From positions 1 to 52,325 of the forward strand of contig JAUZRP010000061.1 in assembly GCA_030950395.1 (NCBI GenBank): a stretch of 52,325 nucleotides of DNA, read 5' to 3'. Position numbers and translations under genes: made by a program. Source of the stretch: Desulfonauticus sp. (GTDB taxonomy: Bacteria > Desulfobacterota > Desulfovibrionia > Desulfovibrionales > Desulfonatronovibrionaceae). The notes below the pieces were generated by a model, which was not told the origin of the DNA, ran no database searches, and worked only from the letters and a program-made list of their open reading frames with translations. The number at the start of each line of letters is the position of its first letter. Position 1 is the stretch's first letter. Positions 8,991 through 17,290 of the stretch are shown here, piece by piece.

Positions 8991-9018
8991 TTGGATCTTA
9001 TAAATATGTTGCTATACT
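8991..9018 (+). promoter_or_regulatory. Candidate sigma-70 promoter
   Basis: TTGGAT (8991-8996), a 16-bp spacer and TATACT (9013-9018) form a reasonable vegetative promoter. It would drive the decayed reading frame just downstream and possibly uvrA. Confidence 0.45.
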
Positions 9019-9078
9019 GCTCTCCTAGTTACTAAACAGGATTAAAGAGTAGAGGTTAGTGTTTTTAAGGGGCAAAAA

Positions 9079-9191
9079 ATGAAGAAACAAACGTATTCAC
9101 TGTTGATTTAAAAGGGACTCAAAAAATCAAGATTAGTAAAGCTAACTACCTAATTAACAAGCCTGGACACAAGGTGGTAATGGTAAAATAG
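9079..9191 (+). pseudogene. Decayed gene start, function not recognised
   Basis: AAGGGG precedes an ATG at 9079, but that frame ends after ten codons. From the fourth codon, the next frame reads ETNVFTVDLKGTQKIKISKA and then NYLINKPGHKVVMVK before a TAG at 9189-9191; it looks coding but has no start codon of its own. One lost base after ATGAAGAA would explain both frames. Nothing further downstream is coding. A truncated, frameshifted gene remnant is the simplest reading; no family could be named. Confidence 0.4.
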
Positions 9192-9282
9192 ATGTCTTAA
9201 GAAGCACCCGTCACAATTCCCAACCTCGCTCGCCAGCCAACAACATATTGCTTTTCCAGACAAATTATTTTAAATAATCCCA

Positions 9283-12024
9283 ATGCCAAAATACATTGAG
9301 ATTATCAATGCCCATCACCATAATCTAAAAAATATTGATCTAAAAATCCCTAAAAATCAACTGGTGGTTATTTGTGGTCCCAGTGGTTCTGGCAAATCCA
9401 CATTAGCTTTTGACATTATTTATACCGAAGGCCAAAGGCGTTATATAGAATCCTTATCCACTTATGCTCGCCAGTTTTTGCCCAAATTAGACAAACCTAA
9501 AGTAAAAAAAATTCAAGGATTATCCCCAGCTATTGCCATTGAACAACAAAAAATAGCCAAAAATCCTCGCTCCACCATAGGTACTGTTACAGAAATTTAT
9601 GATTTTTTACGCGTACTTTTTGCCAGAGTTGGCCAAACACACTGCCCTAAATGCACTTCTCTTATCAAATCACAAACCAGTGATCAAATTATTGATCAAA
9701 TCTTAAAACTACCTCAAGGAACAAAATTTTTATTACTTGCTCCCTTAAAAGAACGTCAAAAAGGAAGTTTCAAAGACTTATTTGCTCGTTTGCAACGCCA
9801 GGGATTTCTCAGAGTCAGGGTAGATAAAAAAATTTATCTCTTAGAAGACATGCCAATTTTGGACAAAAACAAAACGCACACTATAGAGCTGGTCGTAGAT
9901 CGCCTTGTTTTAAAAGAAAACATCAAAAAAAGATTGGCCGATTCTGTGGAGCTAGCCCTAAAAATGGGAAGTGGTTCTTTGAAAATTGTTTTAATGGGCA
10001 CTGAGCAAGAAATATTCTTTTCTACGCTAGCTGTTTGCCCCAAGTGCAAAATATCTCTACCCACCCCAACTCCGCAATTATTTTCTTTTAACAGTCCTCA
10101 AGGTGCCTGTAGCCATTGTGCTGGACTGGGTAAAATACTTTACTTTAGTCCTGAATTTATTGCCCCTGATCCCAATTTATCTTTGCAAGATAAAGCTATT
10201 TTGCCTTGGAAAAACACAAAATTACTTAATCAATATAAAAATACTTTACAAAAATTAGGAGAAAAATACAATTTCACGCTAGCTACTCCTTTAAAAAATT
10301 ACTCTAACCAAGCCAAAACAGCTCTTTTTTGGGGAGATAAGCAAATAAAATGGCCAGGTATTATACCTATTTTAGAATTACTTAGAAAAAAAGACCTTTT
10401 TTGGGCAAGAGAATTAAATACCTATCTCACGGTAAAAGACTGTCCCCAATGTAAAGGAGCCAGACTAAAATCAGAAAGTTTAAGTGTATTTATTGAACAG
10501 CGAAATATCTTTGAATTAACCCAACTATCAATTACTGCTTTAAAAAATTTTATTCGGGGATTGTCCTTTTCAGGTTCAGAACAAAAAATTGCTACTCCCC
10601 TACAAGAAGAAATAATAAACAGACTGGATTTTTTAATTAACGTAGGTCTTGGATATTTAAGTTTAAACAGAGAAATTTCCAGTCTGTCTGGAGGAGAAAG
10701 CCAGCGCATAAGACTGGCCTCCCAATTGGGGACAGGACTTAGTGGAGTTATTTATGTGCTGGACGAACCCACTATAGGTCTTCATCCCCAAGACAATGAA
10801 AAATTAATTACCACTTTGCTCAACCTACGCAACAAGGGAAATACTGTTCTTGTAGTAGAGCACGACCAAAACACTATAAAAACCGCAGATTGGCTCGTAG
10901 AACTAGGCCCAGGTTCAGGAGAAAAAGGGGGAAAAGTAGTTTTTACAGGCACTGTCCAGCAACTAAAACAAGCCAACACCCTCACAGGTAAATACTTGAG
11001 AGGAGAATTACAAATAGAAAAACCAAAAACACGCCGAAAACCCACAAAATTTATAACCATAACTGGCGTTACCACAAACAACCTAAAAAACATCACCTGT
11101 TCCTTTCCTCTCGAAGTGTTGACAGTAGTTACAGGAGTGTCTGGTTCTGGCAAAAGCTCATTGGTCATAGATACTCTCTACAAACATCTGGCCTTGAAAA
11201 AAGGCTTAAAAGTTCAATCTCCAGGTAAATTAACAAAAATAACAGGGCATGAACTTATCAATAAAGTCCTAATTATAGACCAAAGCCCTATAGGCAAAAC
11301 CCCTCGCTCCAATCCTGCCACTTATACAAAAATCTTTGATGATGTCCGACAAATTTTTGCCAATACCCTGGAAGCCAAAAAAAGAGGCTACAAACCTGCT
11401 CGGTTTAGCTTTAACCTAAAAGGCGGACGATGCGAAGCTTGTAGTGGAGATGGACAAATAAAAATTGAAATGCACTTTTTACCAGACGTGTATATTCAAT
11501 GCGACGTATGTAAAGGAAAACGCTACAATAGAGAAACTTTAGACATATATTACAAAGGTTTAAATATAGCCGATGTTTTAAACCTAACTGTTAGTGAAGC
11601 TAAAGAATTTTTTAGCTCTCATAGTTCATTAGTCAATAAATTAGAATTTTTAGAACAAGTAGGACTTGGTTACATAAGATTGGGCCAACCAGCACCAACT
11701 CTAAGTGGAGGCGAGGCCCAAAGAATAAAATTGGCTCGAGAACTATATAAAAAAAATATTGCCAACACGTTATACATCTTAGACGAACCTACTACAGGCT
11801 TACATATGTATGAAATAAAAAAATTGCTGACAGTCTTAAATCAATTACGAGAAAAAGGAGCTTCTATAATTTTGATAGAGCACAACCCAGAAGTGATAAA
11901 AGCAGCTGATTTTATCATAGACCTAGGACCTGGTGGGGGAGAATATGGAGGGCAAATTTTGGCCACAGGCACTCCTGAAGAAATAAAAAACAATCCCCAA
12001 TCTGTTACTGGAAGATTTCTATAA
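9283..12024 (+). CDS. uvrA: Excinuclease ABC subunit A
   Basis: UvrA is the damage-sensing ATPase of nucleotide excision repair. The 913-aa protein has two ABC modules: Walker A GPSGSGKST at 32-40 and GVSGSGKSS near residue 620, with signatures LSGGESQRIRLA and LSGGEAQRIKLA. Zinc-binding CxxC pairs are visible, including CSHC and CEAC/CDVC. YIESLSTYARQFL near residue 55 is highly characteristic. Length is typical. No clear Shine-Dalgarno precedes the ATG. Confidence 0.98.
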   Translation: MPKYIEIINAHHHNLKNIDLKIPKNQLVVICGPSGSGKSTLAFDIIYTEGQRRYIESLSTYARQFLPKLDKPKVKKIQGLSPAIAIEQQKIAKNPRSTIGTVTEIYDFLRVLFARVGQTHCPKCTSLIKSQTSDQIIDQILKLPQGTKFLLLAPLKERQKGSFKDLFARLQRQGFLRVRVDKKIYLLEDMPILDKNKTHTIELVVDRLVLKENIKKRLADSVELALKMGSGSLKIVLMGTEQEIFFSTLAVCPKCKISLPTPTPQLFSFNSPQGACSHCAGLGKILYFSPEFIAPDPNLSLQDKAILPWKNTKLLNQYKNTLQKLGEKYNFTLATPLKNYSNQAKTALFWGDKQIKWPGIIPILELLRKKDLFWARELNTYLTVKDCPQCKGARLKSESLSVFIEQRNIFELTQLSITALKNFIRGLSFSGSEQKIATPLQEEIINRLDFLINVGLGYLSLNREISSLSGGESQRIRLASQLGTGLSGVIYVLDEPTIGLHPQDNEKLITTLLNLRNKGNTVLVVEHDQNTIKTADWLVELGPGSGEKGGKVVFTGTVQQLKQANTLTGKYLRGELQIEKPKTRRKPTKFITITGVTTNNLKNITCSFPLEVLTVVTGVSGSGKSSLVIDTLYKHLALKKGLKVQSPGKLTKITGHELINKVLIIDQSPIGKTPRSNPATYTKIFDDVRQIFANTLEAKKRGYKPARFSFNLKGGRCEACSGDGQIKIEMHFLPDVYIQCDVCKGKRYNRETLDIYYKGLNIADVLNLTVSEAKEFFSSHSSLVNKLEFLEQVGLGYIRLGQPAPTLSGGEAQRIKLARELYKKNIANTLYILDEPTTGLHMYEIKKLLTVLNQLREKGASIILIEHNPEVIKAADFIIDLGPGGGEYGGQILATGTPEEIKNNPQSVTGRFL

Positions 12025-12080
12025 AAGTCCAGATGATTCTCTATATCCCCCTTAACCCATAAAAATTATTTAAGAAATAT

Positions 12081-12099
12081 GCCCTAAAAGATTTAGGGC
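12081..12099. terminator. Stem-loop after uvrA
   Basis: GCCCTAAA, a 3-nt loop and TTTAGGGC form a perfect 8-bp stem between the convergent uvrA and small membrane-protein genes. It lacks a T-run, so termination is only likely from position. Confidence 0.4.
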
Positions 12100-12175
12100 C
12101 TAATTAGTTCTAAATCTTAAATAAAAGTAACATTGCAACTTACTAACCACCTATTTTACTCTAATAGCCCAGCCA

Positions 12176-12367
12176 TTATTTTTTAGAGGGTTTATCGACC
12201 TGTTTATCTTTTTTTCTCTTCTCAATTACTACCCTGGTAAGTCCGGCTGCAAGACCACTGATAACTCCCAAAGCCAAAGACCTAGCAGGATTAAAACCAA
12301 ACCAGCTAGCTATAAGTCCAATAGATGCTCCTAAAACAATGGCTCTAAACAAAATTTCACTTTTCAT
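12176..12367 (-). CDS. Small membrane protein, unknown function
   Basis: This is a 63-aa protein with two hydrophobic segments (FRAIVLGASIGLIASWFG and ALGVISGLAAGLTRVVI) and a lysine-rich tail (EKRKKDKQVDKPSKK) that would face the cytoplasm. The start at MKSEIL is preferred over an upstream ATG at 12415 because AAGG lies 7 bp before it and the longer form would overlap the divergent gene. No family was recognised. Confidence 0.6.
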   Translation of the reverse strand: MKSEILFRAIVLGASIGLIASWFGFNPARSLALGVISGLAAGLTRVVIEKRKKDKQVDKPSKK

Positions 12368-12409
12368 TTTAACCTTGCCTCTAAAAAAAATAAAGTTTAA
12401 AATGTAGTT

Positions 12410-12985
12410 ATGCAAGGGGGCAAAAAAAAATTAAGAACGCTTTTATTGCAAAGACGACTATCTCTTACTCTAAAAGAAGTTGCTGCAAAAAGCAAGATTA
12501 TCCAGCAAAAAATAAAAGACAATATTTCTCTTCAGGCTCAAGACAAAATTTTTATTTATTTTCCCATTAAAAACGAAGTTGATACTTTAGAGTTAATTCG
12601 TTTTTTTTGGTCCCAAAATATCCAAGTTTTTCTTCCCAATTGCTCTATTTTGGAGCAAAAAATGCTTTTTTTTAAAGTTAAAAACTTTTCCCAGCTAAAA
12701 ACTGGTAAATACAACATACCAGAACCAGATCCAAAATCCTGTCCATCTTTTCAGGGTACGCCACCTAAAATTATTTTTATGCCAGCAGTAGGTTTTGATA
12801 AACGTCTGTACCGCTTAGGCTATGGAGGAGGATATTACGATAGGCTACTTGCAGATCCTATTTTTTCTAACATCCAAACTATTGGTCTGGCCTATGAATT
12901 TCAGATAATAGCTCGATTACCTATTGACAGATGGGACATTCCTTTACATAAAATTTTCACAGAAAAAAATATTTACACAAGATAA
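12410..12985 (+). CDS. 5-formyltetrahydrofolate cyclo-ligase
   Basis: The enzyme converts 5-formyl-THF to 5,10-methenyl-THF using ATP. The 191-aa protein carries the basic N-terminal pattern KKKLRTLLLQRR, FIYFPIKNEVDT, and the family signature FDKRLYRLGYGGGYYDRLL (about 124-142). It opens a plus-strand run with pgeF 10 bp downstream. Confidence 0.93.
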   Translation: MQGGKKKLRTLLLQRRLSLTLKEVAAKSKIIQQKIKDNISLQAQDKIFIYFPIKNEVDTLELIRFFWSQNIQVFLPNCSILEQKMLFFKVKNFSQLKTGKYNIPEPDPKSCPSFQGTPPKIIFMPAVGFDKRLYRLGYGGGYYDRLLADPIFSNIQTIGLAYEFQIIARLPIDRWDIPLHKIFTEKNIYTR

Positions 12986-12995
12986 TTCAGCAAAA

Positions 12996-13808
12996 ATGAA
13001 TCCTTATTCAAGACATTTAAATTCTTGTTTTTTGCCAGTAGAAAACACAATTGAGCCTATTTTTATATCCTTTACTTTTCCAACAGTAAAACAAGTAAAA
13101 ATTGTTTTTGGCACAAGGCTTGGCGGAGTCAGTCATAACCAGTTTAACAGTTTAAACGTTTCCCTAGAAGTAGGTGACGACTTAACCCAGGTGCTTCAAA
13201 ACCGCAGCCTGATCAAAAAGAAACTTAAATTTGAGCTATGGAACGAACTAATTCAGGTACACGGCACTACTATCTATTCTAATTTAGATATAGATTGCTT
13301 TAGCCAGCCAGTTTTAAAAGGAGATGGTTTATTTACATCGCACACTAACACTGGTCTAATTATAAAAACTGCAGACTGTCAGGCAATTTTTTTCACAGAT
13401 CTAGAAGGTAAATATCTTGGCGCAATACATTGTGGATGGAGAGGAAACATTGCCGAATTTCCTCTGATAGCAGCTAAAGCATTTGCTAAACAATTTAACA
13501 TACCACCTGAAAACATTTTTGCAGTCAGAGGACCAAGTCTAGGCCCTTGTTGCTCTACGTTTACCAATTATCCTACAGAAATACCTAAAAAATACTGGTC
13601 TTTTATTAGCAAATCCAGTAAAAAATTAAACTTATGGGAACTAACCAAATACCAACTTCTACAAGCAGGTCTTTTACCCCAGAATATATTTGAGTTAGAT
13701 ATCTGCACTCGATGTAACCCTCATTTATTTTTCTCTTATCGCTATAATAGAATATGTGGTAGAAATATAAATTTAATTTATACAATGTCTCAACAAAATG
13801 AATTATAA
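12996..13808 (+). CDS. pgeF: Peptidoglycan editing factor / YfiH-type multicopper oxidase fold
   Basis: This belongs to the YfiH/DUF152 family, known in E. coli as PgeF, which removes misincorporated L-Ser from muropeptide precursors. Visible motifs are FGTRLGGVS near the N-terminus, the TADCQAIFF metal-ligand segment, HCGWRG, and RGPSLGPCC. The frame is open from 12924, but the ATG at 12996 follows the upstream stop and gives a normal length of 270 aa. It overlaps the next gene by 11 bp. Confidence 0.9.
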   Translation: MNPYSRHLNSCFLPVENTIEPIFISFTFPTVKQVKIVFGTRLGGVSHNQFNSLNVSLEVGDDLTQVLQNRSLIKKKLKFELWNELIQVHGTTIYSNLDIDCFSQPVLKGDGLFTSHTNTGLIIKTADCQAIFFTDLEGKYLGAIHCGWRGNIAEFPLIAAKAFAKQFNIPPENIFAVRGPSLGPCCSTFTNYPTEIPKKYWSFISKSSKKLNLWELTKYQLLQAGLLPQNIFELDICTRCNPHLFFSYRYNRICGRNINLIYTMSQQNEL

Positions 13809-15267
13809 AGAATTACTACTTCCTTTTTTGAACTCAGAATATAAATCTTTAGGTATTTTTATATTTTTTTTAATCTCTATTAACCTTCTCATCAATACTG
13901 TTTTACAAATTTTTATTAAAAATAAAAATCTTATAGATAATATAAAAATTTTTAAATGGATCTTTTTAATTGTTTTAGCTAACTATATTAATGAAATTGG
14001 TATTCTAGATTTTAACATAAAAGATACTTATTTATTTACTATCAATCTGGTCTTGACTTGGCTGTTATTTTTGTCTTTTTTAAATGGATTTTACGTCAAT
14101 ATATATCTAAAAAAAATAAAAAAAGAAAAGATAAACCATATATTTATTGATTTAACTAAAATAGCAGTCTTTATTATTTTATTTATTATCTTTTTAAAAA
14201 AGGCTCTAAACCTTGACCCGAGCTCTATTCTAACTTCTTCGGCTATCTTAACCGGTATCATTGGTCTATCTATGCAAGATACCATAGGTAGCCTCATCTC
14301 AGGATTACTTATTAAACTTGAAAAACCTTTTGATCTGGGAGATTGGATCAAAGTCAAAGACCTTGAAGGAAGAGTCGTAGAAATAAGCTGGAGATATACA
14401 AAAATTCAAACTCTAGGTTTAGATTACATCTTAATTCCTAACAATAGTATATCTAAAGACACTCTAATCAACTACAGTCAACCTGTACCTAAAGTTTTTA
14501 AATCTGTAGAAATTGGCGTAGATCTTAACGTCCCTCCCGTAAAAGTAAAAAATACGATCAAAGAAGTATTGCAAAATATTCCAGACATAGCTCAAAACCT
14601 TAGACAACGTGTTTTTTTAATACGATATGAAGATTTTAGGGCCATTTATAAAATAGGTTATTATGTTAATAATATCGAACAATATAGAGTCGTTCAAGAT
14701 CAAGTTTTGTCTTCTATTTGGTATCAATTTAAGAAAAAAAATATAGAAATATCTTTACCCAAATACGTACTTTTTCGAGGTGAAAAAGATAAAAAAGACT
14801 ATTCAAAAATAGAACACTTAATCTCTCAATCTAAACTGTTTAAAAATTTAACCAAAGAAGAAATTCACATTTTAATCTCTTGCTCTTATATTAAAAATTA
14901 TTTAAAAGGAGATTTTATTGTTAAAAAAGGAGAAAAAGACACAGAGATGTATTTTATCTTACAGGGATCTGTGGAAATAAAAGATAATGATAAAATTTCA
15001 TTAACTCTTTATGCAGGAAATTTTTTTGGAGAAATGTCTCTTTTAACCAATCAACCACGTTCTGCTGATGTTATAGCTAAAGAAAATGTGCAATGTATGG
15101 TAATAGATAGAGAAGGTTTTAAAGTTATTTTATCTCAAAATAAAGCCTTATTGGCTAATATCGAAACTATCTTTAAGGAAAGACAAAAATATTTTTTAAG
15201 CAAATACCCTTCAAAACAAATTGAATCCAATTTATGGTTAAAATTTAAACAAATTTTTCACATTTAA
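13798..15267 (+). CDS. MscS-family channel with C-terminal cyclic-nucleotide-binding domain
   Basis: This is a predicted inner-membrane mechanosensitive or ligand-gated channel of 489 aa. Four hydrophobic segments lie in residues 1-145, followed by the pore helix region TSSAILTGIIGLSMQDTIGS and LEKPFDLGDWI, hallmarks of MscS. The beta domain runs to about 310. Residues about 345-460 form a cNMP-binding domain with the phosphate cassette FFGEMSLLTNQPRSADV. MscS-cNMP fusions are known as bCNG-type channels. The ATG overlaps the end of pgeF. Confidence 0.9.
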   Translation: MNYKELLLPFLNSEYKSLGIFIFFLISINLLINTVLQIFIKNKNLIDNIKIFKWIFLIVLANYINEIGILDFNIKDTYLFTINLVLTWLLFLSFLNGFYVNIYLKKIKKEKINHIFIDLTKIAVFIILFIIFLKKALNLDPSSILTSSAILTGIIGLSMQDTIGSLISGLLIKLEKPFDLGDWIKVKDLEGRVVEISWRYTKIQTLGLDYILIPNNSISKDTLINYSQPVPKVFKSVEIGVDLNVPPVKVKNTIKEVLQNIPDIAQNLRQRVFLIRYEDFRAIYKIGYYVNNIEQYRVVQDQVLSSIWYQFKKKNIEISLPKYVLFRGEKDKKDYSKIEHLISQSKLFKNLTKEEIHILISCSYIKNYLKGDFIVKKGEKDTEMYFILQGSVEIKDNDKISLTLYAGNFFGEMSLLTNQPRSADVIAKENVQCMVIDREGFKVILSQNKALLANIETIFKERQKYFLSKYPSKQIESNLWLKFKQIFHI

Positions 15268-15341
15268 AACCTGATTATAGTGATATTAATTTTTCAAAAC
15301 ATTTAAGTAAAGTTAAACGTTAACTAAATAAAGGACAAAAT

Positions 15342-17249
15342 ATGAAACGTCTAAAATGTATTTTTTTAATTCTCTTTATGTTAATTTTTTCTAACACAAT
15401 TCTCCAAGCCAAAGAAAAAAACTTTAGTTCCTGGCTATATAATCTTGGAGCTTATGAAATTTTTTTACAACAACATCCAGAGCCAACCACTTTTGCAGAG
15501 GTACTGCCTTTTTTAACTGCCTGTTACAATTTAAAACGTTTCCAAGCCATTGAAAAATTTTTCCAAACCAAATCCAGCTACCTAGATCAATTACCAGTTG
15601 AACAAAAAATTCAAGCTTACTTAATATTAGCTAGAAGTTTTAGAACAGAGCAAAAATACTTTTTGGCCATAAAAAGTTATAGTCAATTGGCTTCTTTTTT
15701 ACCTCTAAAAAGAGTTCAGAATATACTAAAACAAGAAAAAAATATACATCTTTTATTCAAATGTGCTTGTCTAAATCAATACTGGTCGAAATTACAATTT
15801 GATAAACAAACCTGGAAAAATATTTTAAATCTTTGCCTTACGTTATATCCTAAAGATAACCTATTTACATTTTTAAAACAAAATATTCTTAGTGCTAAAA
15901 ATATCTTTACTAAACAAAATAACTTCTTATTTTTAAAAATTTGTTTGGCCCAGTATTTACAACTAAATAACTTAAGCAAACAATTTTATCTACAACTGGA
16001 AGACAAAAAAATCAAAAAAATAATTTATGACTTATTTTTCAATACAAAAAACAATAAACACAAATCAACAATTTTTTACGCCCTGTTTAATCAAGATATA
16101 CAAAAATTTAACAAAGATAAATTTCAAACCAATAATCTTAAATTGATAGATTTTTTAAAGAGATTAAATAATTACAGACCAAACAAAGGACTTTTGCTCA
16201 TTAAAAATCAACTAAATTCTATCTTTATCGACCAATCTACTCTGGCCGATTTAAACAAAATCTATTTTTGTTTTCTTATTTTTAATGATCAATACGAACA
16301 AGCAAAAGAGATATTATCTCACCTGGAGATTAACAGTTCAAAATTATTTTTAGCAAAAATATTTTTAGAAAAAAACATACCTAATTTAGATAAAGAAAAA
16401 GTAACGTATTCCAAACGTTTCTTTAAATACATTTTACATTTAGCTGGCATATTTATATCCGGCAATTTTTCACCTCTAGACCAACAAAAATTCTCTCCTA
16501 TAGGTTTTTATAAAAAACTCATTTCTGATTATAAAAAAGATCCCAATTCTTTTGTTTCCAATTATAAGTTATCTTTTTTATTTCCTAAAACATCCTTTTC
16601 CCAACAAGCTCATCTATTTTTAGCCCAACAAGCTTACAGTAAAGGACATAAAAAATTGGCCTGGGCTTATCTTCAAAGGGTGCAACCAGATCTTCTCAAC
16701 CTAAAACAAAAAATAAATTTTTTAAAAGCCAGGGCCGGGATTTTAATGGACTTAAACCAACCAGAACAGGCCTTACAAACATATCTGGAACTACTCTCCC
16801 TAAACATTACTCCAGATCAACTGGGACTATCTCCAGTAAAAATAGTTAAGCTGGGGCTCCTGGCACAACGTTTGGGAAAATTTGCTTTAGCTGAAAATAT
16901 TTTTACTAATTTATTAAATTTTAAACAACAAAATCTTACCAACGCTTTAAAAGCAGAAGCCATGTTCTGGTTGGCAGAGACTTACCAATTCGAAGGTAAA
17001 GATAAACAAGCCATAGAAAAATATCTGGAAATTACTTATTACTATCCCGAAGAACATATCTGGGCCATAACCGCCTGTTATAGAGCGGCCCAACTTAGTG
17101 AAAAACACGGACATCTGGATATGGCCAAAAAACTTTACACCCTTGTGCTAAAAAATGCTGACCGCAAATCTCAAAAACAAGCAGCCAAACAACGCTTACA
17201 GGCTATTGAAGCAACTAGACAACAAAGTGATATTTACTGGTTATATTAG
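15342..17249 (+). CDS. Exported tetratricopeptide-repeat protein
   Basis: This 635-aa protein has a signal peptide (KR near the start, hydrophobic stretch, cleavage likely after ILQA near residue 23). The rest is helical. TPR-like repeats are clearest in the last 250 residues (for example around AEAMFWLAETYQFEGKDKQAIEKY and LYTLVLKNADRKSQK). It is probably periplasmic and acts in assembly or scaffolding. It is rich in Lys, Asn, Phe and Leu, in keeping with the AT bias. AAAGGAC precedes the ATG. Confidence 0.8.
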   Translation: MKRLKCIFLILFMLIFSNTILQAKEKNFSSWLYNLGAYEIFLQQHPEPTTFAEVLPFLTACYNLKRFQAIEKFFQTKSSYLDQLPVEQKIQAYLILARSFRTEQKYFLAIKSYSQLASFLPLKRVQNILKQEKNIHLLFKCACLNQYWSKLQFDKQTWKNILNLCLTLYPKDNLFTFLKQNILSAKNIFTKQNNFLFLKICLAQYLQLNNLSKQFYLQLEDKKIKKIIYDLFFNTKNNKHKSTIFYALFNQDIQKFNKDKFQTNNLKLIDFLKRLNNYRPNKGLLLIKNQLNSIFIDQSTLADLNKIYFCFLIFNDQYEQAKEILSHLEINSSKLFLAKIFLEKNIPNLDKEKVTYSKRFFKYILHLAGIFISGNFSPLDQQKFSPIGFYKKLISDYKKDPNSFVSNYKLSFLFPKTSFSQQAHLFLAQQAYSKGHKKLAWAYLQRVQPDLLNLKQKINFLKARAGILMDLNQPEQALQTYLELLSLNITPDQLGLSPVKIVKLGLLAQRLGKFALAENIFTNLLNFKQQNLTNALKAEAMFWLAETYQFEGKDKQAIEKYLEITYYYPEEHIWAITACYRAAQLSEKHGHLDMAKKLYTLVLKNADRKSQKQAAKQRLQAIEATRQQSDIYWLY

Positions 17250-17290
17250 CTCAACAGGAAAGGAGTTGTTAGTTGAATTGTAATTGCAAT

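Larger units (their letters stand above)
8689..9282. other. 594-bp intergenic region between cas6 and uvrA
   Basis: This is very AT-rich. It holds the divergent upstream regions of the cas operon and uvrA, the promoter candidate at 8991-9018 and the gene remnant at 9079-9191. No clear minus-strand promoter for the cas operon could be picked out. No RNA gene or mobile-element end is recognised. Confidence 0.6.
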
